Assembly: GCF_006715085.1 (NCBI RefSeq)
Contig: NZ_VFMM01000001.1
Location: 3,100,001-3,164,000 of the forward strand
Reading direction: 5' to 3'
DNA from: Kribbella jejuensis
GTDB lineage: Bacteria > Actinomycetota > Actinomycetes > Propionibacteriales > Kribbellaceae
Length of the DNA: 64,000 bases
Shown piece after piece: positions 40,328 to 49,225 of this stretch (within the stretch, counting starts at the first letter, position 1; each line of letters starts with the position of its first letter). The notes under the pieces were generated by a model. That model saw only the letters and a list, made by a program, of their open reading frames with translations, ran no database searches and was not told where the DNA came from. Both the position numbers and the translations under genes were made by a program.

Positions 40328-41391
40328 TGCCTGAGCCACGGCCCCTGTGGCGTACCGCCGTACAGCCGCGCTGGGTCGGGCTGCTCGCCCTCGCTCTCGC
40401 CATCGCCGGCGCGATGACGGCCATGGGCGTCTGGCAGTTGGGCGTCTACAAATCGAAGACCGCCGAGGCCACCGCCCATCGAGCCGCTGCTGCACCTGTC
40501 TCCCTGCAGTCACTGTTCTCGATCGACGACGGGCTCCCTGCGAAGGCGGTCGGCCGCCAGGTCACCATCTCGGGCACGTGGGGACCTGTCGCCGACCAGG
40601 TCTACATGTCGGACCGCATGCAGGACGGGAAGAACGGCTTCTGGGTGGTCACTCCCCTGAAGCTCTCGCCGACGGACGCGGTGATGATCGTCCGCGGCTG
40701 GGTCCCGTCGGTCACCGACCCCGCCGCCAAGGCTCCGGTGGGCCCCGTTTCGCTGACCGGCTCGGTCGTGGCCTCAGAAGCCGAAGACTCCTCCGACGAC
40801 GCCGCCAAGGGCCGGGTCCTCTCGTCGCTACGGATCCCGACCATCGTCCACCTGGTCAAGTACCGCATCTACGACGCCTTCGTAGTACAAACCTCCCCCG
40901 CGGCCTCCCCCGCCCCCGCCGCCGTAGTCCCCCCACCACCCCCCACCGACCACGCAGGCCTCCGCAACGTCGCCTACGCCTTCCAGTGGTGGATCTTCGC
41001 CGCCTTCACCCTCTGGATGTGGACCCGAATGCTCCAAGACGCCCACCGCACCCCACCAGAGCTGACCGCTCCGGATACAGATGACTCGGCCACTCCGTAC
41101 GCACCTACGACCAGCGCGAGCATTACCGCTACGGATGCGACGGGCACAGGTATGACGGGCTCGAGTACTACCTCCGGGGATGCGACAGCGCCGGGTACAA
41201 CCGGCCCGAGCACAACCGGCCAGGATGCGCCGTCCGCAGGTACGACGGAGACGGATACGTCGGGCGCGGGTACGACGGAGGCGGTGGCGTCGAGTGGGGA
41301 TGGGGTACCTCGAGGTGAGTCGGGTGTGGATGGGATGAAGGGTGACCAGGGCGGGGAGCGTGTGGGGCCAGGCGGTACCGTTTCAGCGTGA
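40327..41391 (+). CDS. SURF1 family cytochrome oxidase assembly protein
   Basis: 354 residues. TM1 at about 17-38 (LLALALAIAGAMTAMGVWQLGVY), the conserved WQL after it, an extracytoplasmic SURF1 domain (RQVTISGTWGPVADQVYMSDR, GFWVVTPL, VMIVRGWVPS), and TM2 with YAFQWWIFAAFTLWMW. Acts in cytochrome c oxidase maturation. Unusual: about 115 residues of Thr/Ser/Gly/Ala repeats follow TM2 (TGSSTTSG, TTEADTSGAGTTEA-like), absent in ordinary SURF1. The following DUF3817 gene overlaps by four bases. Confidence 0.9.
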   Translation: MPEPRPLWRTAVQPRWVGLLALALAIAGAMTAMGVWQLGVYKSKTAEATAHRAAAAPVSLQSLFSIDDGLPAKAVGRQVTISGTWGPVADQVYMSDRMQDGKNGFWVVTPLKLSPTDAVMIVRGWVPSVTDPAAKAPVGPVSLTGSVVASEAEDSSDDAAKGRVLSSLRIPTIVHLVKYRIYDAFVVQTSPAASPAPAAVVPPPPPTDHAGLRNVAYAFQWWIFAAFTLWMWTRMLQDAHRTPPELTAPDTDDSATPYAPTTSASITATDATGTGMTGSSTTSGDATAPGTTGPSTTGQDAPSAGTTETDTSGAGTTEAVASSGDGVPRGESGVDGMKGDQGGERVGPGGTVSA

Positions 41392-41741
41392 CTTCCTCTG
41401 CTGACCCCGCCACCTCCGCCGGCGCGCAGCCGATCACCCCGGCTGTTCGCGGCGCGCTGACCCGCTACCGCGTGATCGCGTACGTGGTCGGCGTCATGCT
41501 GCTCCTGCTGGTGTTCCTCGCGATGCCGCTGAAGTACTTCGCCGACAGCCCCGGCGCGATGAACATCATCGGCCCCCTCCACGGCTTCCTGTACGTCGTG
41601 TACCTCCTGCTGACCTTCGACCTCTTCCGCCGCGTCCGCTGGTCCTTCCCCCGCCTGGTCCTGATGGCCCTAGCCGGCACCATCCCCTTCCTCTCCTTCT
41701 ACGCCGAACGCAAAACCACCCACGAACTCCAAGGCCGTTAA
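41388..41741 (+). CDS. DUF3817 family membrane protein
   Basis: 117 residues with three helices matching DUF3817: ALTRYRVIAYVVGVMLLLLVF, GPLHGFLYVVYLLLTFDLFRR with the conserved His, and ALAGTIPFLSFYAERK. DUF3817 proteins are often fused or adjacent to other membrane functions in Actinobacteria. GTG start overlaps the SURF1 stop (GTGA). Function unknown. Confidence 0.92.
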   Translation: MTSSADPATSAGAQPITPAVRGALTRYRVIAYVVGVMLLLLVFLAMPLKYFADSPGAMNIIGPLHGFLYVVYLLLTFDLFRRVRWSFPRLVLMALAGTIPFLSFYAERKTTHELQGR

Positions 41742-42296
41742 CCCCGCGTACCGCCGCCCCACCACCCCGCCCCACCGCGCCGCCCGGCACAATCCCAGCG
41801 CGTCCCCGGCGCGCCAGCAGCCCCACGAGCGAGGCCCAGAAATCCCCTGAGGTCGCGTACGCCGCTACCCGGACCGCTCCACCCCGCGCGACCCCGGGCC
41901 GCGCCACCCCGCCCTGCTCCGCGCCGCCCCACCCGCGCCGCCCCCACCACGCGACGCGCGCTACCCTGCGCCAAGCTAGGCCGCGCCGCATCACCCCGTG
42001 CCAGCCGTCCCACCTCCGAACGCGCTGCACGCCACGCCACCCCGCGCCACCCCGCGCCGCGCCACCTCGCACCACGCATGCGGTACGCCAGCAGCATCCG
42101 CCCCCGGACGCGCTGCACGCACGCATCATCCGCCGACCGCCAGTTGTCCGCACTCCCCAGGCCCCGCGCCCGTCTGCACCCAGCGGTCCTGCCGCACTCG
42201 CCTCTACACGCCCCGCACGGCACCGCGGACCTGCGGCACTCGCCGCACTCGCGGGCGGGTTCCTCGATGGTGTGCCGGGATCGTCGGCGAGCGTCT

Positions 42297-42530
42297 TCAC
42301 CCGTCGGCCAGCCGGTGGACGTGCTCCGAGCCGGTGCCATCGAGGGCGAGTTCGTCGGCCAGCGATGGGCCGCCCAGCGCGTGAGCGACGACGACCACCG
42401 CTCGCCTCGGCCGATACCTCGCGGATGAGGTCGAGTACGGCGTCGGTGTCGGCGTTGTAGACGCGCTCGTCGTACGAGACGTCCTTAGCCGCACTGCTGG
42501 TACCAGCGACTCCAGGGCCCACCATGCGGG
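42297..42530 (-). pseudogene. Probable SixA-type histidine phosphatase relic
   Basis: On the minus strand, one frame gives YDERVYNADTDAVLDLIRE and, one base out of frame directly after it (near 42400), another gives VVVVAHALGGPSLADELALDG. Together they resemble the end of SixA-like histidine phosphatases (RVYxAxxxxLLxLIREV, then VVGHNPGxxxLADEL), including the second catalytic His. The N-terminal RHG half is not found upstream. This looks like a frameshifted, truncated gene. Based on recalled family pattern only. Confidence 0.42.
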
Positions 42531-42724
42531 AACTCCCCCGCGCCCGGCAGCCAGGTCTGGAGCGGTACCTGGACCGACTTGCCGACCACGCCGGCTCTCC
42601 GGACACAGCTCAACGACTCGAACCACCGCGTCCTGACGGGGGTCCCCCGCAGGCCTCAGCACCCCGCTCCACCGTTGACGAGACCCCTGTCCGCACCGCG
42701 TCTTGACTCCGGGCCTCGCTTCAG

Positions 42725-42757
42725 CTGCCAACTGCCAACTGCCAACTGCCAACTGCC
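42725..42757 (+). repeat. CTGCCAA heptamer tandem array
   Basis: 4.7 copies of the seven-base unit CTGCCAA in direct repeat, ending five bases before the parS-like palindrome at 42763. No coding role visible. Confidence 0.85.
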
Positions 42758-42762
42758 GCAAT

Positions 42763-42776
42763 GTTTCACATGAAAC
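42763..42776. promoter_or_regulatory. parS-like site 1 (one mismatch)
   Basis: GTTTCACATGAAAC differs from the parS core GTTTCACGTGAAAC at one central base and is flanked by T and A as in TGTTTCAC...GAAACA. ParB would bind here to load the segregation complex. It is about 1.1 kb from the parB stop in otherwise gene-free DNA. Confidence 0.7.
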
Positions 42777-43348
42777 ATCGCCCGCAAGTCCCCAGATGCC
42801 TTTGTCGACAAATAGCTATGGCGAGATAGGCCGTACTTCGGACCGCCAACTATCTCCCTGAGCGCGATCCTAAGCCGCCTCGGGAGACTTACATCCCTGT
42901 GATTCTTGGGCCAGATCCAGCAGGATCTCGGCCATGAGGGGACGAATTTCGGCTCCGGACACGAGGCACCACGCAGCCCGGGCGACAACTTTCCTTCACA
43001 CCCGCGCTGGTCGGCCGCGAGTCGTGCTCAGGCCAGCAGCTGGCGTTGGCCCAGCCGTGTGCCCAGGCCCATGCTGGCGCGGCTCGGTGGGGAGGCGCGG
43101 GCGGCGCTGTGGTCGGGTGGTCGGGTGGTCGGGTCGGGTCGGCGGGGTGGTGCGGTGGGCGGGATGGTCGGGTCGGGGGTGGGCGCGGCAGGCCAGCGCG
43201 GTAGGCGGGCGGGCGCAGTGGTGCGGTTGTCGGCCGACGCGGTCGTCACCGGGAGCAGGGTCCTGGGCCTGGTGGTCGGCCTGGTGCTCGGCCTCGGATC
43301 ATCGGGGGCGGTCCGGCGCACGGACGCGTGCGCGGCCGCAGGCGCGGC

Positions 43349-43444
43349 CCGGTGCTCGACCCGGTGCTCGACCCGGTGCTCGACCCGGTACTCGGCCCGG
43401 TACTCGGCCCGGTACTCGACCCGGTACTCGACCCGGTACTTCGC
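43349..43444 (+). repeat. 12-base minisatellite, 8 copies
   Basis: Eight head-to-tail copies of CCGGTGCTCGAC, with later copies CCGGTACTCGGC, CCGGTACTCGAC and CCGGTACTTCGC. The first three copies are identical and the variants change in blocks, as expected for slippage or unequal exchange. Confidence 0.88.
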
Positions 43445-43455
43445 CCGGCCTGGCG

Positions 43456-43533
43456 CACGGATGCGGGGCACGGATGCGGGGCACGGATGCGGGGCACGGA
43501 TGCGAGGCACAGATGCGGGGCACAGATGCGGCG
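43456..43533 (+). repeat. 13-base minisatellite, 6 copies
   Basis: Six copies of CACGGATGCGGGG (two with CACAGATG, one GCGAGG). It begins 11 bases after the 12-base array. The period is not a multiple of three, so it is unlikely to be a coding repeat. Confidence 0.88.
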
Positions 43534-43867
43534 TGACGTGCGGCGTGACGTGGCGCTTGGGCGGGTGGGTTGAGGCCGGCTGGCGTGTCGTTGGAGGTTG
43601 GTGGGAGGTCTGCTTCGCCATCCCTTTGCAGCCTCGGTTGGGGTCGGCGTTAGGAGCCGTCAACCGTTGCGACCGGGGCGCCACGGGGGCGCCACGGGGG
43701 CGCCCGGGGGCGGCGGAGATGGTGATCGCCCGGAGGTGGCTGGTCTCTGCTCTATCACCGCGATTCGGCCGAGCGCGTGGGCGGACAGGTGTTGTTCGCC
43801 GGGTGCCGTGCAGGCTGACGGTCCGGTGACCAGGGGGTCGGCGGCCCGTCTTGGTGCGAATTCGGTG

Positions 43868-44839
43868 TTAGGAGTCGGGGGCCTTGTTTGGGTCCATTAG
43901 GGTGACGATTCGTTCTAGGTCGTCGAGGGACGCGAACTCTACGGTGATTTTGCCCTTGGTTTTGCCTAGGTCTACTTTTACGCGGGTTTCGAAGCGGTCT
44001 GAGAGGCGGTCGGCGAGGTCTACCAAGCGTGGGGCTACCGGCTTGTTGCGGCGGCGGGGCGGGGTTGGGTCGTCGCCGTTCATGTCGCCGAGGGCGACGA
44101 TCTCTTCGACTGTCCGGACCGAGAGACCTTCGGCGACGATTCGTTGGGCCAGGCGCTCGATTGCGTTGCCGCTCGGGAGGCCTAGAAGGGCTCGGGCGTG
44201 GCCGGCGGAGAGGACGCCGGCGGCGACACGGCGCTGGACGGAGGCCGGCAGCTTCAGCAGGCGCAGGGTGTTGGAGATCTGCGGCCGCGACCGACCGATG
44301 CGAGTCGCGAGTACCTCCTGCGTGCAGCCGAAGTCGTCGAGCATCTGCTGGTACGCGGCCGCCTCCTCCAGCGGGTTCAGCTGGCTACGGTGCAGGTTCT
44401 CCAGGAGTGCGTCCCGAAGCATCGCATCGTCCGAGGTGTCCCGGACGATCGCCGGAATCGTCTCCAGTCCGGCCGCCTGGGTCGCGCGCCAGCGACGCTC
44501 GCCCATGACGAGCTCGTACTTGTCGTCGTCGAGTTTGCGTACGACGATCGGCTGCAGCAGGCCGATTTCCTTGACCGAGTGGACAAGCTCGTCCATCGCC
44601 TCTTCGTCGAAGACCGTTCGCGGCTGCTTCGGGTTCGGCGTGATCTTCTCGACGTCGATCTCCGCGAACGACGCACCCGGTACGGCGGCCAACTCCGAAC
44701 CCTGCGGCTCGGCGGCCGGTTGCGCGACCGGCGGTGCCCCGGGGATGGAGTTCGACTTGCTGCCCAGGGTGGTCGTGGTGCCAGGCGCCGGCGAGCTGGG
44801 GATCAGCGCACCAAGTCCGCGTCCGAGTCGGGTGTTCAT
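43868..44839 (-). CDS. parB: Chromosome-partitioning protein ParB
   Basis: 323-residue CTPase and parS-binding protein. Starts [16 protein letters not shown], then [20 protein letters not shown], the arginine-containing clamp [39 protein letters not shown] and the HTH with [18 protein letters not shown]; the C-terminal dimerisation domain ends [19 protein letters not shown]. Five parS sites lie in or near this cluster. parA is upstream with a 150-base gap that holds two parS sites. Codon use near its 3' end is less G/C-biased than the rest. Confidence 0.96.
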   Translation of the reverse strand: MNTRLGRGLGALIPSSPAPGTTTTLGSKSNSIPGAPPVAQPAAEPQGSELAAVPGASFAEIDVEKITPNPKQPRTVFDEEAMDELVHSVKEIGLLQPIVVRKLDDDKYELVMGERRWRATQAAGLETIPAIVRDTSDDAMLRDALLENLHRSQLNPLEEAAAYQQMLDDFGCTQEVLATRIGRSRPQISNTLRLLKLPASVQRRVAAGVLSAGHARALLGLPSGNAIERLAQRIVAEGLSVRTVEEIVALGDMNGDDPTPPRRRNKPVAPRLVDLADRLSDRFETRVKVDLGKTKGKITVEFASLDDLERIVTLMDPNKAPDS

Positions 44840-44932
44840 CGCGCTCCCTCGAGTTCGACATCCTGCTGAGCTACTGCTGGACTATCACAACGCCGAACGG
44901 ACACCGCTACTCCCGCACCGGCCTCGTGTCCC

Positions 44933-44946
44933 GTTTCACGTGAAAC
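44933..44946. promoter_or_regulatory. parS site 2 (perfect)
   Basis: GTTTCACGTGAAAC, a perfect palindrome equal to the bacterial parS core, in the parA-parB intergenic gap upstream of parB. Bound by ParB; may also make the parB leader autoregulated. Confidence 0.92.
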
Positions 44947-44965
44947 GGCGCCACACCACGCAACC

Positions 44966-44979
44966 GTTTCACGTGGAAC
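44966..44979. promoter_or_regulatory. parS-like site 3 (one mismatch)
   Basis: GTTTCACGTGGAAC, one base from the parS core and 33 bases from the perfect site at 44933, between parA and parB. Confidence 0.78.
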
Positions 44980-44989
44980 GGCAGCACAG

Positions 44990-46414
44990 TCAGGCGTGGT
45001 TCCGCATCGCGATCTCCCGCGACGCCTCCAGGTACGACAACGCGCCGGCGGACGCCGGGTCGTACGCGAGCACGGTCTGTCCGTGGCTCGGCGCCTCCGA
45101 GATCCGCACCGAGCGCGGTACGGCGGTCCGCAGTACGGCGTCCTTGAAGTGGCCGCGTACTTCGGCAGCGACCTCACCGGCAAGCTTGGTCCGCGCGTCG
45201 TACATCGTCAGCAGGATCGTCGACACGTCGAGAGTCGGGTTCAGGTGGGACTTCACCATGTCGATGTGGCGCAGCAGCTGGGACAGACCCTCGAGCGCGT
45301 AGTACTCGCTCTGGATCGGGACGAGCACCTCGCGTGCGGCGGTCAGCGCGTTCACCGTCAGCAGGCCGAGCGACGGCGGGCAGTCGATAAAGACGTAGTC
45401 GTACTTCTCGCCCGCGGCCTCGGTCTCCGCCAGGTACGCCTCGAGAACGCTCTTCAGCCGGCTCTCCCGAGCCACCAGACTGACGAGTTCGATCTCGGCG
45501 CCGGCCAGGTCGATGGTCGCCGGGATGACCTGGATACCCGGGTGCTCGGCACACGGCTGGATCAGCTTGCTCAGCGGCTCGCCCTCGATGATCGCCTCGT
45601 ACACACCGGGCGTACCTTCGGCGTGGTCGATGCCCAGCGCCGTCGACGCGTTGCCCTGCGGGTCGAGGTCGATGACGAGGATCTTGGCACCGTACAGCGC
45701 GAGGCCGGCGGCGACGTTGACCGTCGTGGTGGTCTTCCCGACGCCACCCTTCTGGTTGGCGACGACGAACACCCGGGTCTGATCGGGCAGCGGGAACTCG
45801 CGGCCCATTGTGCGTCCTTCATTCACCAGCAGGGTCCGTTCGGTGGCGGCGGCGATCGGAGTCTCGAGAAGTCGTCGCTGAAGCTCGTCCGACGTGGCCC
45901 GCGCGGCGATCTGTGCGGCAGTCATAGCGCCCATTCCAATAGGTGCGGGACTTGGCCCGAAGAGGATGTCGGTAGGGGTGGGGGCGGGTCTACCCCCAGC
46001 TCCATCCACAGGCTTCTGTGGACGAATTCCCGTCTGCGGGGGCAGTTTCATGCGGTGGTCATCCACAGGCGGTGGAGATTCCGAGAAGTCCGGTTCGACG
46101 TCCATCAGAGACGTCGAATCGGGCCCGGAACCATCATCCCGCATCTCCTGGGTTTCACGTGAAACGGAGCGAGTTTCGCCGGTGGTTGGTCCGTCGAGAC
46201 CGGCCGCCGCGACCGCCCGGAGTTCCGAGGAGTCGATCGGCGGGCTGGTGACGACCGGGGGCGCCGGGGCCGGAACGGGATCGGGAGCCAGGTCCTGAGT
46301 CACCACGCGAACGGAAGAGTCCGTGTCGGTCGGCCAGCCGATGCCTTGTGAAGACTTCGGCTCGCCGGTGCTCTTCTCGGGCCATCCGAGGGCACGACTC
46401 ACCAACCCGCTCAC
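44990..46414 (-). CDS. parA: Chromosome-partitioning ATPase ParA
   Basis: 474-residue deviant-Walker ATPase that segregates ParB-parS complexes. Core: VANQKGGVGKTTTTVNVAAG (Walker A about residue 216), LVIDLDPQGNASTALG, YDYVFIDCPPSLGLLTVNA. The core is preceded by about 210 residues of Pro/Ser-rich, probably disordered tail; actinobacterial ParA often has a tail but usually a shorter one. GTG at 46414 is chosen because it overlaps the rsmG stop (GTGA); a longer frame exists but lies inside rsmG. A parS site inside the tail encodes VSRET. Confidence 0.93.
   Translation of the reverse strand: MSGLVSRALGWPEKSTGEPKSSQGIGWPTDTDSSVRVVTQDLAPDPVPAPAPPVVTSPPIDSSELRAVAAAGLDGPTTGETRSVSRETQEMRDDGSGPDSTSLMDVEPDFSESPPPVDDHRMKLPPQTGIRPQKPVDGAGGRPAPTPTDILFGPSPAPIGMGAMTAAQIAARATSDELQRRLLETPIAAATERTLLVNEGRTMGREFPLPDQTRVFVVANQKGGVGKTTTTVNVAAGLALYGAKILVIDLDPQGNASTALGIDHAEGTPGVYEAIIEGEPLSKLIQPCAEHPGIQVIPATIDLAGAEIELVSLVARESRLKSVLEAYLAETEAAGEKYDYVFIDCPPSLGLLTVNALTAAREVLVPIQSEYYALEGLSQLLRHIDMVKSHLNPTLDVSTILLTMYDARTKLAGEVAAEVRGHFKDAVLRTAVPRSVRISEAPSHGQTVLAYDPASAGALSYLEASREIAMRNHA
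46152..46165. promoter_or_regulatory. parS site 4, inside parA coding sequence
   Basis: Perfect GTTTCACGTGAAAC within the parA N-terminal tail, read as VSRET on the coding strand (RSVSRETQEM). Placement in the disordered tail lets a DNA site be kept without harming the ATPase. Confidence 0.9.
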
Positions 46415-47082
46415 CTCCCGTGTCGTCCGTGCCGGGATCCCCCTGCAGCACGTCCGGCCACAATACTCACCACAGTCGTGGGGTGGGCCAGTTCCTCGCC
46501 GCCGAGTTGGTGAATATGACAAACCTCTGCGCCAAGCTTCATCAATTCGCGCTCTGAGCCGTCCAGTTCCTCCTCTGCGGACGACCCTTTCATCGCAAGC
46601 ATCAGACCGCCTTCGACACAGAGCGGCAAGCACCAACGGGCCAGCTTCGCCAGCGGAGCGACTGCGCGGGAGGTGACGATGTCGTACGACGCCGGCGGCA
46701 GGTCCTCCGCCCGGGCGCGGACAACCCTCGCGTTATCGAGTTCGAGCGCGTCGACCGCTTCCTGCAGGAACGTCGTACGCCGGAGCAGCGGCTCGACCAG
46801 GTCGACGTGGAGGTCGGGTCGAACGATCGCCAGGACGATGCCTGGCAGGCCGGCGCCCGTACCGATGTCGGCGACCGACGACTCCTCCGGAATCAACCGC
46901 TCGACGACGGCACAGTTCAGGAGGTGCCGGTCCCAGAGCCGCGGCACCTCGCGCGGTCCGATCAGTCCCCGGAGCGACCCTTCCGTAGCGAGCAGGTCGG
47001 CGTACGCCGAAAGCCGAGCCGCCGCCCGTGGGAACAGCTTGTCCACGAGCGGCGGCGTTTCACGTGAAACTTCCTCGGTCAT
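46411..47082 (-). CDS. rsmG: 16S rRNA (guanine527-N7)-methyltransferase RsmG (GidB)
   Basis: 223-residue SAM-dependent enzyme that methylates G527 of 16S rRNA. Seen: LIGPREVPRLWDRHLLNCAVV, SAM motif VADIGTGAGLPGIVLAI, and DIVTSRAVAPLAKLARWCLPL. Usual place between jag and parA. A parS site (47057) lies in its first codons and gives MTEEVSRETPP; the stop overlaps the parA start. Confidence 0.95.
   Translation of the reverse strand: MTEEVSRETPPLVDKLFPRAAARLSAYADLLATEGSLRGLIGPREVPRLWDRHLLNCAVVERLIPEESSVADIGTGAGLPGIVLAIVRPDLHVDLVEPLLRRTTFLQEAVDALELDNARVVRARAEDLPPASYDIVTSRAVAPLAKLARWCLPLCVEGGLMLAMKGSSAEEELDGSERELMKLGAEVCHIHQLGGEELAHPTTVVSIVAGRAAGGSRHGRHGR
47057..47070. promoter_or_regulatory. parS site 5, in the first codons of rsmG
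   Basis: Perfect GTTTCACGTGAAAC, encoding VSRET at residues 5-9 of RsmG. About 0.9 kb from the site in parA. Confidence 0.92.
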
Positions 47083-47089
47083 CGCGCGT

Positions 47090-47614
47090 TCACGGCTGTA
47101 CCACCACGCGGCGCCGGGGCTCCTCGCCCTCGGACTCAGAGCTCAGGCCAGCGGCCGCGACGACGTCGTGGACGACCTTGCGCTCGAACGGCGTCATCGG
47201 GTCGAGGCGGACCGGCGTACCGGTGGCCTTCGCCTCTTCGACCGCCTTGCGGCCGACCTCCTCAAGTTCGGCCTTCCGGTTCGCGCGGTAGTTCGACACG
47301 TCCAACATCAGCCGGGACCGCTCGCCGGTCTCCCGGTACACCGCCAGCCGGGTCAGCTCCTGGAGCGCCTCCAGGACCTTGCCGTTCTCACCGACGAGGT
47401 TGTTCAGTTCGGCGCCGACGATCGAGACCGCGGCCCGGTCACCGTCGATGTCCATGTCGATGTCGCCGTCCAGGTCGGCGATGTCGAGCAGTTCCTCGAG
47501 GTAGTCGGCCGCGATGTCGCTCTCCGCCTCGAGGGCCTTCAGCCGCTCCGATGCGGAGCTCTTCGGGCTGACGGACTCCTCCGCCGTTTCGGTGTTCTGC
47601 ATGCCGTCGGTCAC
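47090..47614 (-). CDS. jag: KhpB/Jag RNA-binding protein (KH-R3H)
   Basis: 174 residues from the GTG at 47614, which has AAGGAG five bases upstream (the GTG at 47620 overlaps that site). An acidic start is followed by a KH domain with the GxxG loop LVGENGKVLEALQELT and an R3H domain (RLDPMTPFERKVVHDVVAA). Binds RNA with KhpA and affects cell elongation in other bacteria. Always downstream of yidC in this cluster. Confidence 0.94.
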   Translation of the reverse strand: MTDGMQNTETAEESVSPKSSASERLKALEAESDIAADYLEELLDIADLDGDIDMDIDGDRAAVSIVGAELNNLVGENGKVLEALQELTRLAVYRETGERSRLMLDVSNYRANRKAELEEVGRKAVEEAKATGTPVRLDPMTPFERKVVHDVVAAAGLSSESEGEEPRRRVVVQP

Positions 47615-47698
47615 GGCCACTCCTTCATGGTGTCTGGATCCGCCTCACGGGGATCCGGGTCAATCAAGGCAAGAGGCAACAGGGAAACAGTGCTGCGG

Positions 47699-48910
47699 TC
47701 AGCGCGAACCGCCGGAGCGCTTCTGCGCCGCCTTCTTCTGCGCGGCCGACTTCGCCGCGGGCTGGCGCTTGGCTCCCGAACCCTTCTTGCCGGCCGGCTG
47801 CTTCTTCGCGGCAGGGGCCTGAGTCTGCTTGGGCGCGTCCTGCTTCGCAGGCACGTCGTCCTGGACCGGGGTCTCGTCCACCGGCGCCGACGTCTGCCCG
47901 TTGCTGGCCGCCGGACCGCTCTTCCGGTCGCTGCGCGACTGCCGCTTCGGCTGCTGCCGCTGCGCCGGACGACGGTCGCTGACCGCGGTCTCGGTCGCGG
48001 CGCCCGCCGTACCCGGGACGTTCTCGTCGGCCGGGCGGCCGTGCCGCAGGTTGGCCTCACGCTTGCGCGCCTGCATGGCGTCGTACGCCGGGGTGCCCGG
48101 AGCGGGGTTACGGCGGATCACGTAGAACTGCTGGCCCATCGTCCACAGGTTCGAGATGAACCAGTAGATCAGCACACCGATCGGGAAGTTGAAGCCACCG
48201 ATCAGGAAGAAGATCGGGAAGACGTACAGCATGATCTTCTGCATCTGGGCGGCCTGGCCCTCGAGGGCCTCCTTCGGCATGTTCTTCCGCATCAGCTGCA
48301 GCTGCGTGGTGAACATGGTGGCCGTCATCAGGATGATCAGGACGATCGCGACGACCTTGACGTTGCCCGAGCCGGAGCCGCTCGCCTTCAGGAAGGTCTG
48401 CGAGATCTCCGCGCCGAAGATCTTCGCGTGCTGCAGGGAGTTGACGTACGGCTTCATGATCTCGCTGTGCCACTGGCCCTTGGCGGCGTAGTCGAGCACC
48501 CGGAACAGCGCCAGGAAGATCGGCGACTGCAGCAGCAGCGGCAGGCACGAGGAGAACGGATTGGTCCCGGTCTCCTTGTACAGCTTCATCATTTCCTGAC
48601 CGAGCTTCTCCCGGTCGTGGCCGTACTTCTTCTGCAGCTCCTTCATCTTCGGCTGCAGCAGCTGCATGTTCCGGCTGGAGCGGATCTGCCGGACGAACAG
48701 CGGGATCAGGATGGTCCGGATCGTGATCGTCAGACCAACGATGGACAGCGCCCACGCCCAGCCGCTGTTCGGGTCGAGCACCTGGCTGAGCAGCCAGTGC
48801 CACCCGACCAGCAGTGCCGATACGGCCCAGTACAGCGGCGTCATGACCGTGTTGAACAGGTCTACGATCCCGTCCCACACCGCGAGCCCGGGGATGGCCA
48901 GAAGAGTCAC
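47699..48910 (-). CDS. yidC: Membrane protein insertase YidC
   Basis: 403-residue Oxa1/YidC insertase: TITIRTILIPLFVRQIRSS around the hydrophilic groove Arg, QKKYGHDREKLGQEMMKLYKETGTNPFSSCLPLLLQ, and three more helices (FPIGVLIYWFISNLWTMGQQF). The last 130 residues are a long basic, Gln/Lys/Ala-rich tail (AAQKKAAQKRSGG), likely ribosome-binding, longer than in most relatives. GTG start directly follows the yidD stop. Confidence 0.96.
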   Translation of the reverse strand: MTLLAIPGLAVWDGIVDLFNTVMTPLYWAVSALLVGWHWLLSQVLDPNSGWAWALSIVGLTITIRTILIPLFVRQIRSSRNMQLLQPKMKELQKKYGHDREKLGQEMMKLYKETGTNPFSSCLPLLLQSPIFLALFRVLDYAAKGQWHSEIMKPYVNSLQHAKIFGAEISQTFLKASGSGSGNVKVVAIVLIILMTATMFTTQLQLMRKNMPKEALEGQAAQMQKIMLYVFPIFFLIGGFNFPIGVLIYWFISNLWTMGQQFYVIRRNPAPGTPAYDAMQARKREANLRHGRPADENVPGTAGAATETAVSDRRPAQRQQPKRQSRSDRKSGPAASNGQTSAPVDETPVQDDVPAKQDAPKQTQAPAAKKQPAGKKGSGAKRQPAAKSAAQKKAAQKRSGGSR

Positions 48911-49225
48911 TCACACACCTCGCTGCACAGGCCCGGCGTCGGCTGACGATCCGGGCTGGTTGGCGGAGACAGACTCTCCGCGCTGGTCGACATCTTTGGG
49001 TGGAACGGGGTCGTAGCCGCCGGGGTTCCACGGGTGGCAGCGGATGAGTCGCCTCATCGCCAGCCAGCTACCGCGCACCGCACCGTGGCGCTCGACCGCC
49101 TCCAGGGCGTAGGCCGAACAACTCGGGTAGAACCTGCACACCTGCCCGTACAGCGGGCTGATCAGCAGGCGGTACAGCTTCAGGAAACCGATGATCCCGC
49201 TGCGGACGGGATTGAACCGCATCAT
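48911..49225 (-). CDS. yidD: Membrane protein insertion efficiency factor YidD
   Basis: About 104 residues from the ATG at 49225: [36 protein letters not shown] and [17 protein letters not shown] are family hallmarks, including Cys in CRFYPSCS. It assists YidC-mediated insertion at the membrane. An alternative ATG at 49384 overlaps the rnpA stop (ATGA) and would add 53 residues with no family similarity ([17 protein letters not shown] at the start); coupling favours it, homology favours 49225. Confidence 0.92.
   Translation of the reverse strand: MMRFNPVRSGIIGFLKLYRLLISPLYGQVCRFYPSCSAYALEAVERHGAVRGSWLAMRRLIRCHPWNPGGYDPVPPKDVDQRGESVSANQPGSSADAGPVQRGV

Larger units (their letters stand above)
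41742..43867. other. Gene-poor, low-complexity region next to parB
   Basis: About 2.1 kb with no convincing intact gene. 41742-42260 is extremely C-rich with short GCGCCACCCCGC-type runs; 42270-42530 holds a probable phosphatase relic; 42725-42757 is a heptamer array; 42763 a parS-like site; 43349-43533 two minisatellites; 43660-43700 a G-rich run with GGGGGCGCC units. Long frames on both strands here are repeats read as Arg/Pro/Thr-rich peptides and show no domain. Confidence 0.75.

Noticed and set aside
41566..42606. Long minus-strand frame over the C-rich block
   Set aside because: Arg/Gly/Trp low-complexity product overlapping DUF3817 antisense; only a short part resembles a phosphatase, reported as a relic.
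43349..43533. Possible CRISPR array
   Set aside because: Head-to-tail 12- and 13-base units without spacers; no cas genes.
42906..43829. Long plus-strand frame in the gene-poor block
   Set aside because: Peptide is made of translated minisatellites (repeated RYSARYST, GTDAGH); unit of 13 bases is out of frame and no domain is visible.
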